This document shows, in pieces, positions 12,391 to 14,154 of a DNA stretch of 14,154 nucleotides (positions within the stretch are counted from its first letter, which is position 1; every line of letters starts with the position of its first letter). The notes beneath the pieces were generated by a model. That model worked only from the letters and a program-made list of their open reading frames with translations. It was not told where the DNA came from and did not search any database. The translations under genes were made by a program, and so were the position numbers. Origin of the DNA: a bacterium. Lineage in GTDB: Bacteria; Auribacterota; UBA3054. Where the stretch lies: assembly GCA_017444325.1 (NCBI GenBank), contig JAFSWV010000171.1, positions 1-14,154 of the forward strand. Direction: 5' to 3'.

Positions 12391-14154
12391 ATGTCTGCAA
12401 GAAAATTCTGGCTTTCCCTCGCCCTTGCCCCCATCGGCCTTTTGGCCACCGTCCTTCCTCAGTCCGAAGAACCCGTGCTCTTCAAAGACGTCAAGATCAA
12501 CGATCCCTTCTGGACTCCCAGGATCGAAGCGAACCGCACCGGCTGTATTCCCGCCAACTACAAGATGTGCAAGGAGACTGGACGCCTGGACGCCTTCAAA
12601 CCGGAATACAAAGGAGGCCGTCACATCTTCTGGGATTCCGACGTAGCGAAATGGCTGGAAGCCGGCTACTATTCCCTGCAGACCACTCCCGACCCCGAAC
12701 TTCAGAAGATCCTCGACGAAGTGGTCAAGGACATCATCGCCATGCAGGAGACTAACGGATACCTTAACTCGTACTTCCACTACGCCGACCCTAAAGGCCG
12801 CTGGCAGTACTTAAGGCACAACCATGAGCTATACTGCGCCGGGCACCTTATGGAAGCGGCCGTCGCCCACTACTACACCACCGGCAAAAGAGATTTCTTA
12901 GACTGCCTCTGCCGCTACGCCGACCACATCTGCGAGACCTTCGGAACAAAGGAAGGACAGATGCGCGGATATCCCGGCCACGAGGAGATCGAGTTGGCGC
13001 TCGTCAAACTCTACAAAGCCACCGGCAATAAAAAATATCTCGACCAGGCCCTCTACTTCCTTGATGAAAGAGGCAAGGAACCGCTTTGGTTCGCCCTGGA
13101 AGAAGGCAAGCGCGGCGGCAACACCAACCTTTGGCAGCGCGACAAGAATTACCACCAGATCCACAAACCAGTAAGGGAGCAGGACGAAGCCGTCGGCCAC
13201 GCCGTCAGGGCGCTCTACCTTTACAGCGGCATGGCCGACGTCGCCAGGGAGACCGGAGACCTTGGCCTCTTCGAAGCCTGCAAGAAACTCTGGAGCAGCG
13301 TCTGCGAACGCAAAATGTACATAACGGGCGGCGCCGGACCGTACCTCGGCAACGAAGGCTTCGAGGGCGACTACGTCCTTCCCACTTCCCATATCTGCAA
13401 CGAGACCTGCGCCGGCATCGCGAACGCCTTCTTCTGCCACCGCATGCTCGCTCTTACAGGCGAAGCCAAATACGCGGACATCCTTGAAAAGATCGCCTAC
13501 AACAACGGCCTTTCCGGCGTTTCCCTCGACGGAAAGTCTTTCTTCTACAACAACCAGCTTCTGACCTTCGACCCCGAGCCCGGCAAGCCCAGGGACCACA
13601 TGCGCGAAGGACACGAGCATCCCGACCTTCACAGAAGGGAATGGTTCGGCTGCTCCTGCTGCCCCCCGAACCAGGCTCGCTTCGTGGCCTCAATAGGCGG
13701 CTACATCTACGCCAAGAAAGAAGACTCCGTCTTCCTCAACCTCTTCATCGGAAGCGAAACAACAGTTCCTCTGAAGGACAACAAAGTCAAGATCCAACAA
13801 AAGACCAACTACCCCTGGGACGGCAAGGTCACTGTCAGCGTTGACCCTGAAAAGCAGGGAGAATTCGAAGTTGCTCTCCGCCACCCCTACTGGTGCCGCC
13901 ACTACAACCTGACCGTCAACGGGCAGAAATTCAGCGCCCCCATGGTGAAAGGCTACCTCGTCATAAAGAGGAACTGGAGCAAAGGCGACAAAATAGAATT
14001 CGAAATGGACATGCCGGCGGAGAGAGTTTACGCCAACCAAAAGTCCAAGGAGCTAATGGGCCGCGTCGCTCTTCAAAGAGGCCCCGTCGTTTATTGCCTC
14101 GAAACCTGCGACAACGCCACCAACGACCTCGATAAGCTCATGCTGCCAAAGGAC
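12391..14154 (+). CDS. GH127 (DUF1680) glycosidase, beta-L-arabinofuranosidase-like; 3' end outside window
   Basis: The frame is open from the ATG at 12391 to the window end: 588 residues without a stop. An N-terminal hydrophobic segment (KFWLSLALAPIGLLATVLP, residues 5-23) suggests export. The rest matches GH127: NDPFWTPRIEANR near 36-48, then an alpha/alpha barrel, then beta-sandwich segments such as LRHPYWCRHYNLTVNG. GH127 beta-L-arabinofuranosidases use a zinc-bound cysteine nucleophile. The expected residues are present: Glu322 (NEGFEG), Glu338 and Cys340 (CNETCA), and Cys423-Cys424 (CSCCPPN). The first three equal the Bifidobacterium HypBA1 numbers as I recall them. HypBA1 has about 658 residues, so some 70 or more are probably missing. 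Family members also act on other plant-glycan sugars, so the exact substrate is open. The gene diverges from hisC. Confidence 0.93.
   Translation, partial: MSARKFWLSLALAPIGLLATVLPQSEEPVLFKDVKINDPFWTPRIEANRTGCIPANYKMCKETGRLDAFKPEYKGGRHIFWDSDVAKWLEAGYYSLQTTPDPELQKILDEVVKDIIAMQETNGYLNSYFHYADPKGRWQYLRHNHELYCAGHLMEAAVAHYYTTGKRDFLDCLCRYADHICETFGTKEGQMRGYPGHEEIELALVKLYKATGNKKYLDQALYFLDERGKEPLWFALEEGKRGGNTNLWQRDKNYHQIHKPVREQDEAVGHAVRALYLYSGMADVARETGDLGLFEACKKLWSSVCERKMYITGGAGPYLGNEGFEGDYVLPTSHICNETCAGIANAFFCHRMLALTGEAKYADILEKIAYNNGLSGVSLDGKSFFYNNQLLTFDPEPGKPRDHMREGHEHPDLHRREWFGCSCCPPNQARFVASIGGYIYAKKEDSVFLNLFIGSETTVPLKDNKVKIQQKTNYPWDGKVTVSVDPEKQGEFEVALRHPYWCRHYNLTVNGQKFSAPMVKGYLVIKRNWSKGDKIEFEMDMPAERVYANQKSKELMGRVALQRGPVVYCLETCDNATNDLDKLMLPKD

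Noticed and set aside
12898..13632. 244-residue minus-strand open frame
   Set aside because: It is antisense to the GH127 gene, whose catalytic motifs are intact across the same bases.

Overview
The window looks like chromosomal DNA from a Gram-negative bacterium. It carries an LptF/LptG-type lipopolysaccharide-export permease, and several products have N-terminal export signals. A secreted-type GH127 glycosidase and a protein with three tandem FGE-sulfatase (SUMF1) modules fit a gut or polysaccharide-degrading anaerobe. The style recalls the PVC group (Lentisphaerota/Kiritimatiellota), but that is inference: no rRNA or other taxonomic marker is present. Base composition is fairly GC-rich in the genes from about 583 onward and visibly more AT-rich in the first ~350 bases.

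Left edge (1-586, all minus strand). A partial small hypothetical gene runs off the left end. Its upstream region holds a perfect 22-bp palindrome that overlaps -10-like hexamers. Above it lies a two-gene tRNA unit with its own promoter (558-586), a CAU-anticodon tRNA (455-531, probably Ile2), tRNA-Ser(GGA) (356-445) and a strong intrinsic terminator (321-351).

Centre (583-12259, all minus strand). Nine genes follow head to tail, with gaps of at most 5 nt or overlaps of 1-8 nt, so they look like one operon read from an extended -10 promoter at about 12290. In transcription order they are: hisC, an unrecognised membrane-anchored coiled-coil protein, hisB, an lptF/lptG-family permease with a large insert, pdxB, ribD, a MATE exporter, a 1165-residue exported triple-SUMF1 protein, and a 95-residue PQ-loop-like membrane protein. 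The first part serves primary biosynthesis: histidine, pyridoxal phosphate (the HisC cofactor), riboflavin and the outer membrane. The last three genes are envelope proteins of unclear purpose. I see no terminator between the last gene and the tRNA promoter, whose -35 hexamer overlaps that gene's stop codon.

Right edge (12391-14154, plus strand). A GH127 glycosidase gene diverges from hisC and is cut by the window end. The 131-bp divergent region holds an extended -10 promoter for each side and a small palindrome.

No insertion sequence, CRISPR array or rRNA was seen. The least explained parts are the triple SUMF1 protein without catalytic cysteine pairs, the split-domain protein between hisC and hisB, and the small gene with its operator-like palindrome at the left edge.
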